A stretch of DNA of 64,000 bases, taken from NCBI RefSeq assembly GCF_033449965.1, contig NZ_CP137761.1, positions 2,046,001 to 2,110,000 on the forward strand. The letters run 5' to 3'. Both the position numbers and the translations under genes were made by a program. A model generated the notes under the pieces. It was not told where the DNA came from. It searched no databases and saw nothing but the letters and a program-made list of their open reading frames with translations. Positions 63,668 through 64,000 of this stretch are shown one piece after another; position 1 is the first letter of the stretch; every line of letters begins with the position of its first letter. Source of the stretch: Bacillus sp. T3. Its GTDB lineage: Bacteria; Bacillota; Bacilli; Bacillales; Cytobacillaceae.

Positions 63668-64000
63668 CTTAAAGTACGATTGTTCTGTTTTGTGCCATTT
63701 AGCCGGTTTATTGTGAAGTGAAGCCATTGTTTGGCCGCGTAGGAAATGTATTGATTTTTTGCCCAAATGATTGCTACGCTCCAACGAATTGTTGGATTTT
63801 CAACGCGAATGTACCGTACATTGGCTCCTAGTTTGGTACAAATACTTTGTGGCAATAACGAGACACCAAATTTGTTTGCCACCATTCCTTCTATAAATAG
63901 AAGGTGAGCACTCTCTGAAATAATGTGGGGCTGGAAACCAACCAAGTTACAAGCTTGAATAATCCGATCATTCAAAACAAAATCTTTATTAAACAAAATA
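63664..64000 (-). CDS. LysR family transcriptional regulator, C-terminal part
   Basis: The frame is open to the right edge, so only about 112 C-terminal residues of a protein of about 300 residues are present. IIQACNLVGFQPHIISESAHLLFIEGMVANKFGVSLLPQSIC matches the second lobe of the LysR effector-binding domain (the G-x-G-x-x-x-LP motif). The DNA-binding part lies outside the window, so its target cannot be inferred. Confidence 0.8.
   Translation of the reverse strand, partial: ILFNKDFVLNDRIIQACNLVGFQPHIISESAHLLFIEGMVANKFGVSLLPQSICTKLGANVRYIRVENPTIRWSVAIIWAKNQYISYAAKQWLHFTINRLNGTKQNNRTLS

Noticed and set aside
63372..63784. ORFs across the long palindromic repeat
   Set aside because: They are open only because the repeat centre is GC-rich; no coding signature or start site is present.

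Overview
The window comes from a low-GC, Gram-positive, endospore-forming bacterium, most likely a member of Bacillaceae (Bacillus, Neobacillus or a close relative). The basis is gene content and signals: a CotB-like spore coat protein, a short Spo0M-like protein, a KinB-type sensor kinase, CwlK-like and VanY-like wall enzymes, Bacillus-type small proteins (YwbE, YkuK, YezD), strong AGGAGG ribosome binding sites with frequent GTG, TTG and CTG starts, and hairpin-plus-T-run terminators after most genes. It looks like ordinary chromosome: no insertion sequence, prophage, CRISPR array, rRNA or tRNA was seen.

Layout. 1-6.1 kb: end of a PFL-family (UPF0210) gene, ywbE, a manganese (yybP-ykoY) riboswitch, Spo0M-like and DedA genes, a CarD-type regulator, small proteins and a lipoprotein carboxypeptidase. 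6.2-19.7 kb: acetyltransferase, YitT-like and CotB-like proteins, a MASE3-PAS-GGDEF-EAL protein, a TetR regulator with a DHA2 drug exporter, a MATE exporter, ykuK and a secreted beta-propeller protein. 19.7-25.8 kb: htpG behind a perfect CIRCE operator, then ppx-ppk. 26-34.9 kb: acyltransferase-3 plus SGNH hydrolase, a candidate small RNA, yezD, brnQ, a 52-bp tandem array, an amino-acid binding lipoprotein, and an FAD oxidoreductase coupled to a DUF3231 protein. 35-44.3 kb: SLATT-like membrane protein, DbpA-type helicase, cbiMNQO cobalt transporter under a cobalamin riboswitch, and dapA under a lysine riboswitch. 44.6-48.1 kb: glpK and glpD, each behind a leader terminator of the kind GlpP controls. 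48-64 kb: CwlK-like peptidase, HD-GYP protein, exonuclease-BRCT protein, MarR plus NmrA-like pair, a 3-phosphoglycerate dehydrogenase behind a ZTP riboswitch, amino-acid permease, PAS-GGDEF protein, sirtuin, KinB-like kinase, a second DUF3231 protein and the end of a LysR regulator.

Two features run through the whole window. First, 12 genes are broken by about 20 single-base frameshifts, several in genes expected to be intact (htpG, glpK, glpD, ppk). Thirteen lie exactly where a CCGG expected from the protein reads CCTGG or CCAGG, three more touch a CCGG or CCCGG, and four are one-base losses in T or G runs. This looks like methylation-linked basecalling error in a long-read assembly, so I annotate these genes as full-length. 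Second, eight intergenic copies of a palindromic repeat with a GTTGATTGGAGCGGAA / GGAAATCAAC core are scattered over the window, with variable centres.

Regulatory RNA is dense: manganese, cobalamin, lysine and ZTP riboswitches, two glp leader terminators, and a candidate stand-alone RNA with a consensus promoter and terminator.
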